A stretch of DNA of 38,336 bases. Origin: Chromera velia. Taxonomy: Eukaryota > Sar > Chromeraceae. The stretch is taken from the NCBI GenBank assembly GCA_018398765.1, contig JAHBMJ010000941.1:1-38336 (forward strand), read 5' to 3'. Below the pieces are notes generated by a model. It was not told the DNA's origin. It did no database searches and saw nothing but the letters and a program-made list of their open reading frames with translations. Below, piece by piece: positions 14,055 to 24,944 of this stretch. The position numbers and the translations under genes were made by a program. Every line of letters starts with the position of its first letter. Position 1 is the stretch's first letter.

Positions 14055-14337
14055 AGAAAGACAAAAGAACCAAACCAACAATCAAACAGCGTGGGCAGAC
14101 AGACAGACTATATGTTTCTTCAGACAGACTATATGTTTCTTCTTCTCCCTTCTTTTCTTCTTCAGACAGACAGACAGACAGACGGACAGACAGACAGACT
14201 ATATGTTTCTTCTTCTTCTCCCTCTTTTTCTTCATGAACACCACAGACAAAAAGAAAGAAAGAACAAAGACAAAAGAACAGCACCAACAATCAAACAGAC
14301 AGGCTGACTGACTGACTGACGGACAGGCAGGCAGGCG

Positions 14338-14430
<93 letters not shown>

Positions 14431-15491
14431 GAAGATCAGATAGGGACGTGCTAAGGAATGTTCCCTTTCCTTCAAAGTTTCTAAGGCTTTCATTTCATTC
14501 ACAGACTGAGCCACCCACCCATTTCTGAATCGAGTCAAATTGTTGAGAAGAGACTGGCAGAGCCCTTCTGCTGCTCCCTCCGGCAGCTCCGCAAAGTCGA
14601 ATTGGACTTTTGTGCGCAGAGTTTGGGCAGCAAAATAGTGGACCTGAAGAGAAGGGCAGGGGACAGGAAAGAAAAAAGCCTCCAGGCTCACACATGGGCT
14701 TTCACGAACGTATTCCAAAATACGAAAAGGAAACAATCACTCAGGTAGCACACCGGTGGCAGGGCCTCAACTGCCCCTCTTTTTCTGCCTCCAGCCGAGT
14801 TCACGAGAAGAAATCTCAGCCACAGTCCAGCAAATGTCCATCAGCTAGCCGATCAGCTCAACGACCTTTCGATGTCCAAATCCGCAGGCAAGCGTATACG
14901 ACCACCCCACATACACGCAAACGGAGAAGGACCATAGAGGAGAGAACGTTCCGTTTCCGGCCGGAAGGGGGAAACCTGAAGGGAAGGACCTTGCAGGTCA
15001 AGTTGAAATCCGGGCGGGGGGGGAAGCGAGAGGAGAGGCAAGGAGAGGAGGAAAGAGGCCTGACGGACCTCCGCAGGCACCCCTGTCTCTGTGCAGAGAA
15101 GGGAGTCGGAGAATTGCCAAGCACCCGTAGTCTGTTGCCATTGAGTGAGAAACGCATCTCTGCGGGAAGGGGACGAAACGGCAGGGTGCAGAAGGCCGAT
15201 GCCAAGATGTGAATAGCCGAAGGAACCAACAGAGGGCGTGCTGGTAAGAGGACTGGGAAGGAAGGAAAACCAAGGAGACGGCAATATGTGGCACAGGAAC
15301 AAAAACACATGATGGATTACGGTTCAGGGTTTCGGCAAAAGAATATCTGAGGAAGTTCTGCAAGAGAAAGGAAAGAGAGCTGAGCTGAGGGAAGAAGTGA
15401 CTGACGCTTCTTGGAGCTTCGCTGGGTCAACCGCTCCCCCCCCTCCTTGATAGAGAATCCCCAAAGCTGCCACGACTTCGTTTGTGTCCAT
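2740..15491 (-). CDS. TNPO3: Transportin-3/Mtr10-like importin-beta nuclear import receptor (27 exons)
   Basis: This encodes a karyopherin that carries cargo (SR-type splicing factors in animals, Npl3 in yeast) into the nucleus and releases it on binding Ran-GTP. Exons run 15491-15406, 15159-15069, 14643-14519, 13662-13335, 12966-12823, 12440-12217, 11754-11510, 11394-11210, 10968-10904, 10639-10567, 10503-10465, 10258-10153, 9729-9450, 8973-8896, 8490-8319, 7447-7376, 7067-6926, 6726-6585, 6232-5995, 5528-5303, 5015-4966, 4865-4839, 4443-4366, 3854-3830, 3463-3402, 3112-3054 and 2800-2740. Every junction is GT-AG, all phases agree, and the sum is 3,423 nt, or 1,140 residues (human TNPO3 has 923). 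Landmarks are the N-terminal DAFLTQWQQTTGAWQFSDSL, then YFAAQTLRTK, then LALADLS. Extra length comes from Gly/Asn-rich (residues about 285-310), Pro/Gln-rich and Ser-rich (about 590-630) insertions. The family call is firm. The 27-nt exon at 4839 and the last three exons are the least certain. Confidence 0.92.
3830..3854 (-). other. TNPO3: 25-nt micro-exon of the transportin gene
   Basis: This micro-exon encodes QQCAPWIA plus one extra base. It is flanked by TTTCAG upstream and GTCGGG downstream. It supplies exactly the phase needed to join exon 4443-4366 (ending DRLS) to exon 3463-3402 (ALLQLPTG). The joined SQQCAPWIAEALLQLP aligns with the C-terminal PTFCRWLENSLKGLP region of animal transportin-3. 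The support is phase plus homology, not transcript data. Confidence 0.7.
4616..4865 (-). repeat. Mini-exon LLNAASQSF with two decayed copies and an inverted repeat in the next intron
   Basis: The used 27-nt exon (4865-4839) reads LLNAASQSF. On the same strand, 4762-4729 and 4649-4616 each read LLNAASGQF or LLNSASGQF; these two 34-bp copies differ at one base. Between them lies an inverted repeat, TTTGACGCACGCAAGGA at 4650-4666 and its complement at 4714-4730, and GGACGCATCCAA occurs twice. The two extra copies have no AG acceptor directly before the LLN codons, so they look like non-functional duplicates inside the intron. Confidence 0.65.
8181..8194. other. Poly-C tract ending in an undetermined base
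   Basis: Thirteen C residues run into a single N at 8194, inside transportin intron 15 (7448-8318). The N probably marks an unresolved homopolymer length. It does not touch any exon in the model. Confidence 0.9.
9231..9256. repeat. (AC)n microsatellite in transportin intron 13
   Basis: This is an uninterrupted CA dinucleotide run just after a T-rich stretch, within the intron between exons 8973-8896 and 9729-9450. Another short CA run lies at about 3792-3814, next to the 25-nt micro-exon. Confidence 0.9.
12967..13001. repeat. (ACAT)n tetranucleotide repeat abutting a splice acceptor
   Basis: On the minus strand this reads as tandem TGTA units that run straight into GTGCAG, the acceptor of the exon starting at 12966. 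The repeat occupies the place normally held by a pyrimidine tract. A purine-rich GAA/GGA tract follows at about 13095-13210 in the same intron. Confidence 0.85.
13951..14280. repeat. Interspersed repeat cluster in transportin intron 3 (reverse orientation)
   Basis: Four copies start with AGACAGACTATRTGTTTCTT, near 13951, 14101, 14122 and 14191. Two of them continue into CTTCTCCCTC, a TTCTTCATGAA element, then ACAGACAAAAAGAAAG with a long (GAAA)n tail at about 14008-14057. The same unit in opposite orientation fills 37340-37900, so this is a dispersed family and not a local expansion. It contains no coding capacity. The 266-codon minus frame across it is made of repeat translation. Confidence 0.8.
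14338..14427. repeat. Compound (AC)n(AG)n microsatellite
   Basis: About 27 AC units are followed directly by about 18 AG units, in transportin intron 3 (13663-14518). It is preceded by GACT and GGCA tetranucleotide runs at about 14304-14336. Confidence 0.95.
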
Positions 15492-17018
15492 TTCGCTCCT
15501 TTTGTTCTGATCTGTTCGGAGAAAAGGAACCAGGCGTGGAGCGAACCTTTTATTTTCTCACCTTCTCTCTGCCTGTCACTGACAAGGCCGCCCTTCACCC
15601 GTCGCCAGATGAAGGGAGAGAAAAGACGTGCCACCACGACCTTCCTCCTCCTACCGCTCAGTCTTCCGGAATGAGCACCTTTCTGTTTTTGTCGTTCTCG
15701 GAAACTGTGGACTTACACAAATGACTGAGATCTGGAGGACAGAAAAACGCTCATGCTGTCATTAGACTGTTTGACGAGCTTGTGTTAGTATACACACCGC
15801 ACGGATGCAGCTCGATCAGACAAGGCGTGACATGGCGTGACCAGACAATTCTTTTATCACAAAATTCCGTCTCCCCTCCGGCCGCTCCGTTTTCTAGCTG
15901 CATGGTGCATGAGTGCTTGCATGTCAATGTGTTGACAAAAAATTTTGATTCGCAAGGAGGCGTGCCCGCGCGCGCAATTGCGCTCGCGACTGCATGCGAT
16001 TGAGGATTTTGAGACTAGTTTCGAGTAGTTTTGAGACTAGTTTCAAATTTTGAACACGTTCAATCTCAGTGCGGCATTATCTGCCAGCTGCAACATACTG
16101 CAACATATAGCAACATACATTCTGCAACCTACAGACAGACACGGACTTTCTGGTCGGATTATGTTAATAAGCAGATTTCATATGTATCCAGATGTTTACA
16201 GATATTATGAATTCTATAAAGCAATATTAAGTAGCATGAAGAACGTACGTTTTTATTCAAAACTTCTTGAGACTAATTAAGACTTCTCATGGAACTGAGT
16301 TTTTTAAAGCAAAGTTAAGCAGAGTTAACCACAGTATAAGTATACCAAAGTGTACATACGATCGATCCGGGCTTACAACTAGTAGTAACTAGATGTGAAG
16401 CCGCACACATTGCTGATTCATCAATACTCAACTGCATAGAATTACATACTCATACAACACTTCATTTCTAAATTAATTTATAACCTAGTTTACAATGATA
16501 TGCAATATGACAAGCCTTTCTACTAGCCTTTCTATTAAGTTACTAAACAATATGATGTCAATATCAAACAAAATGAAGTGGCTAGTAAAGTAGCCAAATT
16601 CTTGTAAACCCTAGCTACATAATTTGAAGCCCATGCATGTTCTTCGCAACGGCTTCCATCTTTTCCACTTAGTCTTTTTAACAAAAAAAAAAAGACACAG
16701 ATTTTTTTTATATTTTTTCTGCTCAGTTGCTCAGTTGCAAAGTCGTTTTTTTCTGCTGTTGGCAGCCTGTTGCAAGTTGTTTACATTATGATCAACTGGC
16801 ATCTTCCAGCTTATATCAAACAACTAATAATTTTTTAAAAAAATCTGAAAAAAAAGTTTCAAATAGTTTTATAGTAAAAAATAACCTCGAAGATTTGAAA
16901 CTTAATTAAATTTATATAACAACAAGCTTTTTTATTGACTGTTTAGAACCGATTTCAGTATAACTTATGTCAGTTGCTTAACTTCAACTTGCTTTAGATG
17001 CTTGTTTAGGTGTTTAAG
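15492..17018. other. Intergenic region between the transportin start and the large orphan gene's end
   Basis: I found no coding region. The half next to the transportin start (15492-16000) is GC-richer and should hold that gene's promoter; no clear TATA box is visible. From about 16040 the DNA is AT-rich. A repeat of TTTTGAGACTAGTTTC occurs at 16007 and 16029, followed by several CTGCAACATA-type units at about 16089-16130. TTTATT at 16931-16936 reads AATAAA on the minus strand, about 85 nt after the stop codon of the gene at 17019, and is a good polyadenylation-signal candidate. Confidence 0.6.
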
Positions 17019-20000
17019 CTATTGATACAGTTCTTCCCACATTGACTGGAGAACACGACCACCTTCACGTGCGAGATCTCTTTGAAGATCTCTCACATGT
17101 CTCGTCTGCCTGAGGCCCGACCGCTTCTCATGAGCTTGTATAGGCACTCCGGAGTCAACTGAGGAGGTGCTCTCAAGATCCCCCCTCATTGACAAGGGAT
17201 TCTCCTCTAAGTCATCAGGCTCATGCCTCCAAGGCCTTCCACCTCTTTCTGGACATCCGGCAGAACTCTGCTTTGCTCCTCTCACGGGAGCCAAACGACT
17301 CAAAGTCTCCCTCCCGGGGGCTCGATCTGATTCTACAGACGGTCGACTGTGCCTTCTGTGCCGATTTGGAATCGCCCCCTCTCTGAAACCGTCTCCTGCC
17401 TGAGTAGGAAACAGCCAGGTAGAGAAAGGAACCCCCTGCCTGGTCGAAGCCCCCCTTCTGTCGTGAGACGGCGACTGACGCACAACCCGTTCTCTGAACG
17501 AGTCTGCACCGTTCACCCTGCTTCTCTCCCGCCCCTCTTCTTCTTCTTCTTCATCTGCCAGCCCGCCCTCAGCCTCTGAAGCCACAGAATCCCTCTGCAC
17601 ATTCCAACGGCCCCTACTGACGGAGGGGCGCCCTCCCGCTCTGCCAACACCGTTGGGGGCTTCTGCAGAGGGGATATCGGAAGGGTGACTGCCTCCCCGA
17701 AATTCCCCCCTTCCTCGAGGGTGTGCAGCAGAAGGGGAAGAAGAACGGGCCCTCCTTCCCGACCCGCCCTTGCCCTTGTCCCCCCTCCTGCGACTGAGAC
17801 GGTGCAGAGCCCTGAGTGACTGCTCAAACGGATCCCCCCCTGCTGAGTCGTCGTCTCTGCTCTCAACGTCAACGCCCCCCCCACGCCCCCGGGGCGCCTC
17901 ACTCCAAACGCTCCCAAAGTCTGGATGATGTCCATTCACTGCGGATGCAATCAACGGGGGGCGGGATTGTTGACGAGAGGTTGGGGACAGAGGGGGGACC
18001 TGGAGACGCGGGAGGGAGGCTGACATGTTACCGTCGTCAAATCGGCGGGGGGGCGGACGGAACGAAGGAGCTTCTTCCATCAACCCCTCTCCGGTCTGTA
18101 GCAGGGGCTCAAACAATCCCTCTCCGTCCTCCGCAAAGTCACGAGCTACCTCGCGGACTGTAGCGGCCAGCTGAGCTAGACGCCTACGGCGACGCTCTTT
18201 TGCCACAAGCGTCTCTGCCTTCATGGAATCCCCCCTCAGGGTTGCACGGGGCTGTCTATACGCAGGCTCGTGAACACCCCCCCCAACCTGCGGCTCTTCA
18301 TCGTCTGGGCGCCGGGGCACGCCCATCAGATTGCCCTGCAGGGATCCCGCACCCGCCGCCAGACTTGAGAACGGCGGGCGCTCTGAATGCGCCCCTTCCC
18401 TCGAGACTACAACGGTTCTCTGCTGACTTTCGGGGACACGCTCTACTGACAGAGCGCGTCTCGATGCCGAATCAACCAAAGTGGAACGACCAGGAGAGAG
18501 ATTTGGAGCCCGCCCTGCTACTGGCACGGGAGCCGACCACCCACTGTCCAAAGGCCCACCCCCCCCCTCTTGGGCATGCCGGGGCCCTGGTGCTGGGGAC
18601 AGGTGGTCCACCACAACCGTCTGTGTCATAGTCTCTTGCCGTTCTTCCCTTCCCCCCCCATGCCCCCCCGGCCTGTCCATGGACGTCTCTGCCACCCCGT
18701 CAGGCCCCCACCGGTCACTGTACAAACCCGGAATCACAGAGACCATCCCGGGACTGCTACCCTCATCGGGCAGCCTCCCGATCGGCTCCCCCTTTCCCTC
18801 CTGCCTCAGATGATGAAGAGGGGCGGATTCGCTCACCTCTCCCACTCCCACCTGCTGCCGCACATGATTGTGTTCCCCTCTAGTTCTAGCAGAGGCCTGC
18901 TGCCTCAAATCAGAGCGGAGGGAGAACTCCTTCCTGCTCAACGGACGCACCACACCCCACCATGCAGGCGTGTCCACGCGGTGCGGCGGCACAGACTCTC
19001 TCTCTCTTTCCGTCTGAGCCCCCGTGTGCACGGCCGACACAACGATCGGACTCGTGACCACCCCTTTCTCAACTCTCAAAGGGGAACTGTCGAGCGAGAC
19101 GTCGACCTTCCGAGTCTCGGGAAGCACAACAGCCTCTCTGCTCTGTGGACGAACAGTGGACCCCCCCCCAGGGAGCAGAGACTGGGATGGAGCCGCAAAC
19201 CTCAGGGAGGACTCGAGAGGTCCAACAGAAACGTTAGCTCGGCCCGTCGGACCCTCAACGTGGCTGGGTGTTGCGAGACTGAGACGGCTGACAGAGGGAC
19301 AGAGGGAGTCGAGCGGATTGGCGATCTTTCTTGACAGCTCACCCTGTGGGATTGTCGTGGCTTTATGGGCGTCTGCCAGCAGACCCTCATGTGCATGAGT
19401 GGAGCCGTGCAGAGGGGGGGGATTTGTTGATGGGAGGCCGACGCCAAGAAGTGTGGCATGATCCCGGACAAGGGACTGGAGTTTCTGTAGAAACAAATCC
19501 GTGTCAGGGACGTTCATGTCTTTCTCTGTTTCTTTTGCTTCCCCCTCATTTAAATTACTGGGCCTTATCCCTGTCCCTGCCTTTGCATCTCGGAGTGGGG
19601 CTGTGAGGCAATCGGAGAGGGAGGGGCAGAAGCCCCCGCTCCTCTCTCGCAGAGTTTTGAAATCATCCAAGAAGTCTGAGAAGGAAGGAAGCCTGGGGAG
19701 GGCTGCAGGGGGAGGAGCTGCTCGCAATACCCTCTCAAGGGATCCCACTCTTTCTTGGTGTGTCGGGTTTGTTGGTGCTCTCTCTGCCGTCTTAGCGGCG
19801 GACTGAATTAGAGGGCTGAGAGGGCGTGGAGGGGGAGGAGACGGGGAGAGTGGGTGGGGGGGACTTTGTGTTCCTTCTCTTTCTTTCTTGTGAGGAGATT
19901 CGGCAGGGTCAACAGAGGGGGGCTTTTCTCTTTCAACAGCAGGTGAGGCAACCACAGCCGCAAACGTGCTGAGTCGAAATCGTGAGGGAGGAGGGGGGGG

Positions 20001-23000
20001 GGGTGACCGTGCTTTTGCCTTCGGGGAAGCAGCTTGGGAAGAAGCGCGGAAAGCTGCACCTTCTCCTGAGGCAATTTCGAGATCTCTGAGCAAAGAGGCG
20101 GGAATAGGGGATCGGGGCTTCGGGGGAGAATCGGATGAGACGGGTTCTGCGGGAAGAGCACGGAGAGCTTTTGGAGAGCTTCGAGTGCCTTCAAATGGTT
20201 TCCTCTGCCGCTGTGCGGAGAGGTCTGTTTCTTTTTGTTGGAGGAGGGCGACGGCATGAGGGAGGGGGCGATCAGGCAGACAGTCGACAGAAGGTTTGGT
20301 ATCCCTCTCACGGGGCTTGGGGGAAACCACAGGAGGGATCCTGTTTCGACTGATGGGGGGGGACATGGATTGCAGGACTGTGCGATCGTGCAAAACACCC
20401 GCTCCAACTCTCCCCCCTCCCGGTGCAGTCGGACTTCCTCTGTCCTGCAAAAGCAGAGATGCGGTTGATTTCTCTCCTGCCGGTAGACGCTCTGGTGGGA
20501 GGAATGCGTTCTGCTTTGGAGAGAACGGAGGCTGTAACCCTGACGCCTCGACCCTCTTTTCCAATGACGGCGGCGGGGATGCAAATCCCCTCAGCGCATA
20601 CGGCTGCTGCTGCTGCTGCAAAATCACCGGAAAGGCAGAAGAAACGTTGGGTGAGTGAGCTGACAAGGAAGCGGGGGGGCGGGTTTGCACAAGTGCAATG
20701 TGTCGCGCTCCAGCGCCTTCGTGCACCTTCAGAGTCATTTTCTCCATTTCCCACAGGAGTTTATGGAGCTGTCCGAAGATGCTGCTGTCAGTCGGATCGT
20801 TCTTCCCTGTCAGCGGAATTCTGTCTATACTAGCACCGCCGAGAAGCGTGGGGGGGGCCGCTGCACTAGGCACCCCATGCAAAACTGCACTAGGCTCTCC
20901 TGCTCCCTTGGCACACTGCTCTCCTGCCTGTTTTGCGTCTCCGTGAAGAGTGGGAAGGGACTTTTCTCGACGAACGGCCGACCTCGACTCCACCCGACGA
21001 ACACCCCCCACGCTCACTCCCCGTGCGCCCCCCCTTTTTGCTGGTGACATCCGTGACCGGGTCGCAGGAGCGCCTGCAGGATCTCGCTGAGGAGATGGCG
21101 GCGCGGAGGCGGCACTAGAGGGGACAGGGGAGCGGCGCCCCCCCCGACGAGTCGGGGAACGAACCCTCAACCCCCTCTGACGCGTCGGTGCCCCTGTAAG
21201 GACTGCAGCATCTGCTGTGGGCTTCGGGGAGCCTACCTGAACTGCCGTCTCGCACTCTGCTCTTCTGGGACTTGGGGGGTGCGGGGGGTGCGGCCCCTTT
21301 GCATGCCCTTTACAGGAACAGAAATGACAGGAGGAAAATCTCCGAGCAGCAGAGACTTTCCCCCCAGCAGCCGCACCACCACCCTGTCTAGGCGTAGAGG
21401 CTTCGAAGGAGAGATTCGGGGAAAGGGGGATCTGACAGAGGTCTGCTTCCCCTTCCTCTTCACTTGTTCCTGGGAGCGCTACTTTTTCTCTTTCCATCAT
21501 GCCATCGGACTTTTCTCGTTCCAACTTATGGGGGGAGTGGGGGTTGGGGGGGGGCAACAGAGACGCAAGGCGGGGGGAGAAAGCACGAGGAGAGCTGCCG
21601 GAAGAAGACGAATTCCGGAACCCCCCCCCACTTTGCAGGGGCGGCACAGCCATCATCCCCCCTGGCTGAATTTTGGAGACCTCTGCCTCCCCGCCCACCC
21701 GCGGACTGCTCTTCCCCTCCCCCGCACTTGATATCCCCCCTCGTTGCTCGGCGGCTAGTAATGGACCTGCTGCTGACGGCCTCCCTTCCCTTTCGACACC
21801 TGCATCGGAGGGGTCCTGTAAAACGCGTAGTCCCAACACCTCTGGTGGTGCTGCAGCATCACCCCTGCTGTCCACATACTGTGCAGGATCAGGATTCAAA
21901 CCTCCCTCCTCTTCCTCTAGACGAACCTCGGGCTCCAGTCGTGCGGACGGAGGGGGGGCCTTGGCGGGGTCCCTCCCGACGGCAGTTTCCTCTGCTGTAC
22001 TTCCGATGACAGGGGCAGCATGAGCATTGGAAGCAGGTACTGACGTTGCAGTACAAGCAGCGTCTCCTCCCTCTGTAGTTCCATTCTTTGCATCATGGGG
22101 TGCACTTCGATTCGGAGCTTTGGCAGCGAAATCGGGGGTAGCCGTCTCCGCACGGTCTCTTTCTGCATAGGGACCCGGGAGGGGGTATGCGGAATGTGGT
22201 GCGGTCTGGGGAAGAGTGCGGTCGGAAAGGACATGGGCAGGAGGTTGGGACGGTGGAAGTGCGGGGTTCTGCTGGTATGGGCTTCCTTTGTTGACCTTTA
22301 TTGACGGAGAAGTGCTGGGAGAGTTTGGTCTGATGGTTTGATTCTCTCTTGAAGTTTCCCTCAGACCGACAGACCGGAGCCTGTCGACCTCAGCTGGAGG
22401 CCTCGGGGCCTCCTCTCTTGGAATTCTGGGCGTCGGCCTCCAGGGCTCCAATCCCTTCCCATCCCCCCCAGTCTTGTGAGGGTTCAGTTTAGTGGAAGCG
22501 CTCTCTGAAATCCCACCCCCGTCTCCTCGAAAGGAGAAGGGAGCCTCGGAACCCGCCGCAGAGGGGGTCAGACCCCGGCAAGGTGCGAGGGACACAGAGG
22601 AGTTACGGTCAAAGATGAGGGGAGGCGTTCTTGAGATGGAGACGGGAAAGGGGGCAACGTGGGGAGCTTGGCGGATGGGAGAGAGCTCAGGCAATGCGGC
22701 GGCGGGACTGCCGTTGGGGTTCGGAAGGCTGAAGACTGCCGGCGGTTGCGGCGGCTCCTCACGGGACACACACACTGGTTGCAGCGCTGCCATCCGAGGC
22801 AGACGGGTGCCCGGCTGGTGTGGAGTGGAGACGGGAAGGGGATGTGGAGGACTGTTTGAAGAGGCAGTGGGACGAGGGAGGGGAGGCAGGTGGCAGGAGC
22901 CGTGGGGATCGCGTTTCCCCTTCTGTCTGCCTTGTGGCTCTGTCTGCAGTTGACTGACAGGAGGATCAGGGGCTTCCTGGGGAGTCGGGCGAGGGGGTGT

Positions 23001-24150
23001 GGAGGCACGAGAGAGAGATGCGAAGGGAACGAAAAGGGGGGAGGGATGGAGAGGATGCGAATATCCGTTCGTGTCCCCACGCATTGATTTGTCCCCCTCT
23101 GGCTCCAGCACTTTGCCCGCATTGAGACCGTCTTGCTGTTTGCATATCTTTGCTGGGGAGTCTGCTGCTACCTGTGGCTGTCTATTACTTTCTCTCGCTT
23201 CCGCATCTTGCGCCTTTTGGGTGTGGCGAATGAGGCAAAGCGTGAGGGGAGACAGTCGTGGAGGGGTTGCTATGGAGTCTCCTCTCCTCTTTTGCGTCTC
23301 CTTCGTGCCTGTGTGGAAGAAGAAGAGAATCTCCCTCAGGGGCATCGTCAACGGCCAGAGACTGGAGTCGGGCCCTCGAAGGACGAACGCGTCCAAAGGG
23401 GTGGATGGAGGGAATGGGGAGAGAATGGAAGGATCCCCTCTGAGAATGGACTCCATAGTGCACCGTTCCTGCACGCACAGCCAGAATGTGCAGAAAGAAG
23501 AGTGTTTGTGTGAGGGCGCGTGGGAGAGATATGGTGAATGAGAACCGTCGGCAGATCTGCTGCCGCTTCAAGGAAACTGCAGAAGGATAAACTGCAGAAA
23601 TAAAGAGACGGAGAGGTAGCAGACGATTCCTTCACTGCGTAAGGTTTTGACTCACCCAGTTTTCCCTCGGAAGCTCGATCAGGAGGCATGTGTCAGTCTC
23701 CAGAAAAAGAAGTCTGATCATACAGGCATCTGCAGACAATAGGATATAAGCGACTTAAATGAGAGAAGGGACCCACAGAGAAAAGGAAGGAAGGGAGACG
23801 GGAAATTGAAGGGACTCCAGATACGCACGCTCGAGCTTGTGCATGTCGAACCTGAGAGAGATCGAAGCTCCTGCTGGGACTTGCGCGCTCGAATGAAGTC
23901 CGTTGCCGAAAAGTTTTTCAGAGTCTCCGCAAGCTCTGCCTCGTCTTGATGGACAAATTCCACCCCTGCATTCAATAACCAAACAAGACGTTTGAATATA
24001 AACCATCAAGGGTCTTCGAACATCTGTGCTCTTTGTGGGTTTGAGGCACGTATGCTCACCTGTCAGATTCACCAAAGGAGTGTGGGCCAGACTCCTATGG
24101 TTCAGCCATTTCTGAAGGCTCGCCTGATCCCACGCCACAGGGTCGCCCAT
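17019..24150 (-). CDS. Large orphan Pro/Ser-rich disordered protein, 2,242 residues (4 exons)
   Basis: I do not recognise this family. Exons are 24150-24060, 23965-23852, 23729-23656 and 23468-17019. All junctions are GT-AG with matching phases (1, 1, 0), totalling 6,729 nt. The N-terminal 93 residues (MGDPVAWDQASLQKWLNH onward) are compact, with WL and a later LKNFSATDFIRARKSQQELR helix; a SAM-like fold is possible but weakly supported. The rest is mostly low complexity: Pro, Ser, Arg and Gly rich. It has a short Gln run near 1040, a Cys/His cluster near 802 (CHFCSCKGHAKGPH), and a few helical islands near 990 (LHKLLWEMEKM), 1360 (FSDFLDDFKTLRE), 1420 (FLQKLQSLVRDH) and 1850 (RRRRRLAQLAATVREVARDF). 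It ends in DLQRDLAREGGRVLQSMWEE. There are no membrane segments. It may be a scaffold or cytoskeletal protein. The 2,150-codon open frame is strong evidence for coding; the three small 5' exons are tentative. Confidence 0.75.
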
Positions 24151-24466
24151 CTAGCTGATCAAGCACAAAACGCCAGAGACGCTTGTTACAAGCAACACAT
24201 TGTCAAGGTACTGTCAACCGTCAAACGAGGCATCAGGCCGCCTGTCAGAACCATCGACCGTCATGAAGTCGTCACTGTACAATCTCTCCTTCGATTTCAG
24301 ATGGGAGTCAGTGGCGAGCGTCAATTGCATTGATGATCGAGCTGATCCAGCGTGACTCAAGTCAAAGCGCTCAGTCAAGTGTTGCAATCAATTGCAATCA
24401 GCACGCTCAGTCCGTGACACTCAGATTGCGTGCATGTGACTGCATGTGAACGCGTCCGACGGGGGG

Positions 24467-24494
24467 NNNNNNNNNNNNNNNNNNNNNNNNNNNN
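24467..24494. other. Assembly gap (28 N)
   Basis: This is a run of N flanked by six G on the left and at least twelve G on the right. Its true size and content are unknown. Confidence 0.99.
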
Positions 24495-24878
24495 GGGGGG
24501 GGGGGGCCCGCGGGGGATTGGGGGGCACATGCATTCAGGAAGACCATGCATCCGATACAGCAGCTAGCTGTCTGCATGACATGCACACCGATACAGATGC
24601 GTTAATTTCTGCGTGAAATTCGCGTAAATACAAGCAATAAATCAAAGCCAAAAAGGTGCAGTGACATCTGCAGCTATATATAGTGACCATGCAGGCCGGC
24701 AGTGTTCAATTGGCAGATAATGATACACATCTTTATTCCTACGTCACAAACCACTGAGCTGATTCGAAGCGTGTGCCGCACAGAGGTTCGTTAGACACCC
24801 ACGCAAGCCAAAGCAAGACAGAACAGAAGAGACCCCGAATCCCGCAGAGCCGTTCTTTAACCTGACCGCAACTTCTGC

Positions 24879-24888
24879 TATATATTTA
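24879..24888 (+). promoter_or_regulatory. TATA-like box of the secreted-protein gene
   Basis: TATATATTTA lies 57 bp upstream of the ATG at 24945. A second TATATATA lies about 270 bp upstream at 24675. The spacing fits a short 5' UTR. This is a motif match only; no transcription start is known. Confidence 0.35.
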
Positions 24889-24944
24889 CCTCAGCCTTTG
24901 AACGTGCACAGTCAAGCTACCACAAGGGCACCCTGAACTGACTC

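Larger units (their letters stand above)
24151..24944. other. Divergent intergenic region with assembly gap
   Basis: This region lies between two divergent genes (minus start at 24150, plus start at 24945), so it should hold both promoters. It contains 28 Ns (24467-24494) bounded by runs of G on both sides, probably a G-rich, poorly sequenced stretch. TATATATA occurs at 24675-24682. Between 24360 and 24440 are several short repeats of the type TCAATTGCAATCA and TGCATGTGA. No coding sequence was found. Confidence 0.6.

Noticed and set aside
13936-14736. 266-codon minus-strand frame
   Set aside because: Most of it translates (GAAA)n, (AC)n(AG)n and the interspersed repeat. Only 14519-14643 is a real transportin exon.
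17816-23541. Many long plus-strand frames opposite the orphan gene
   Set aside because: They are shadows of the GC-rich 6.45-kb minus-strand exon. None has a domain, and the minus frame is far longer.
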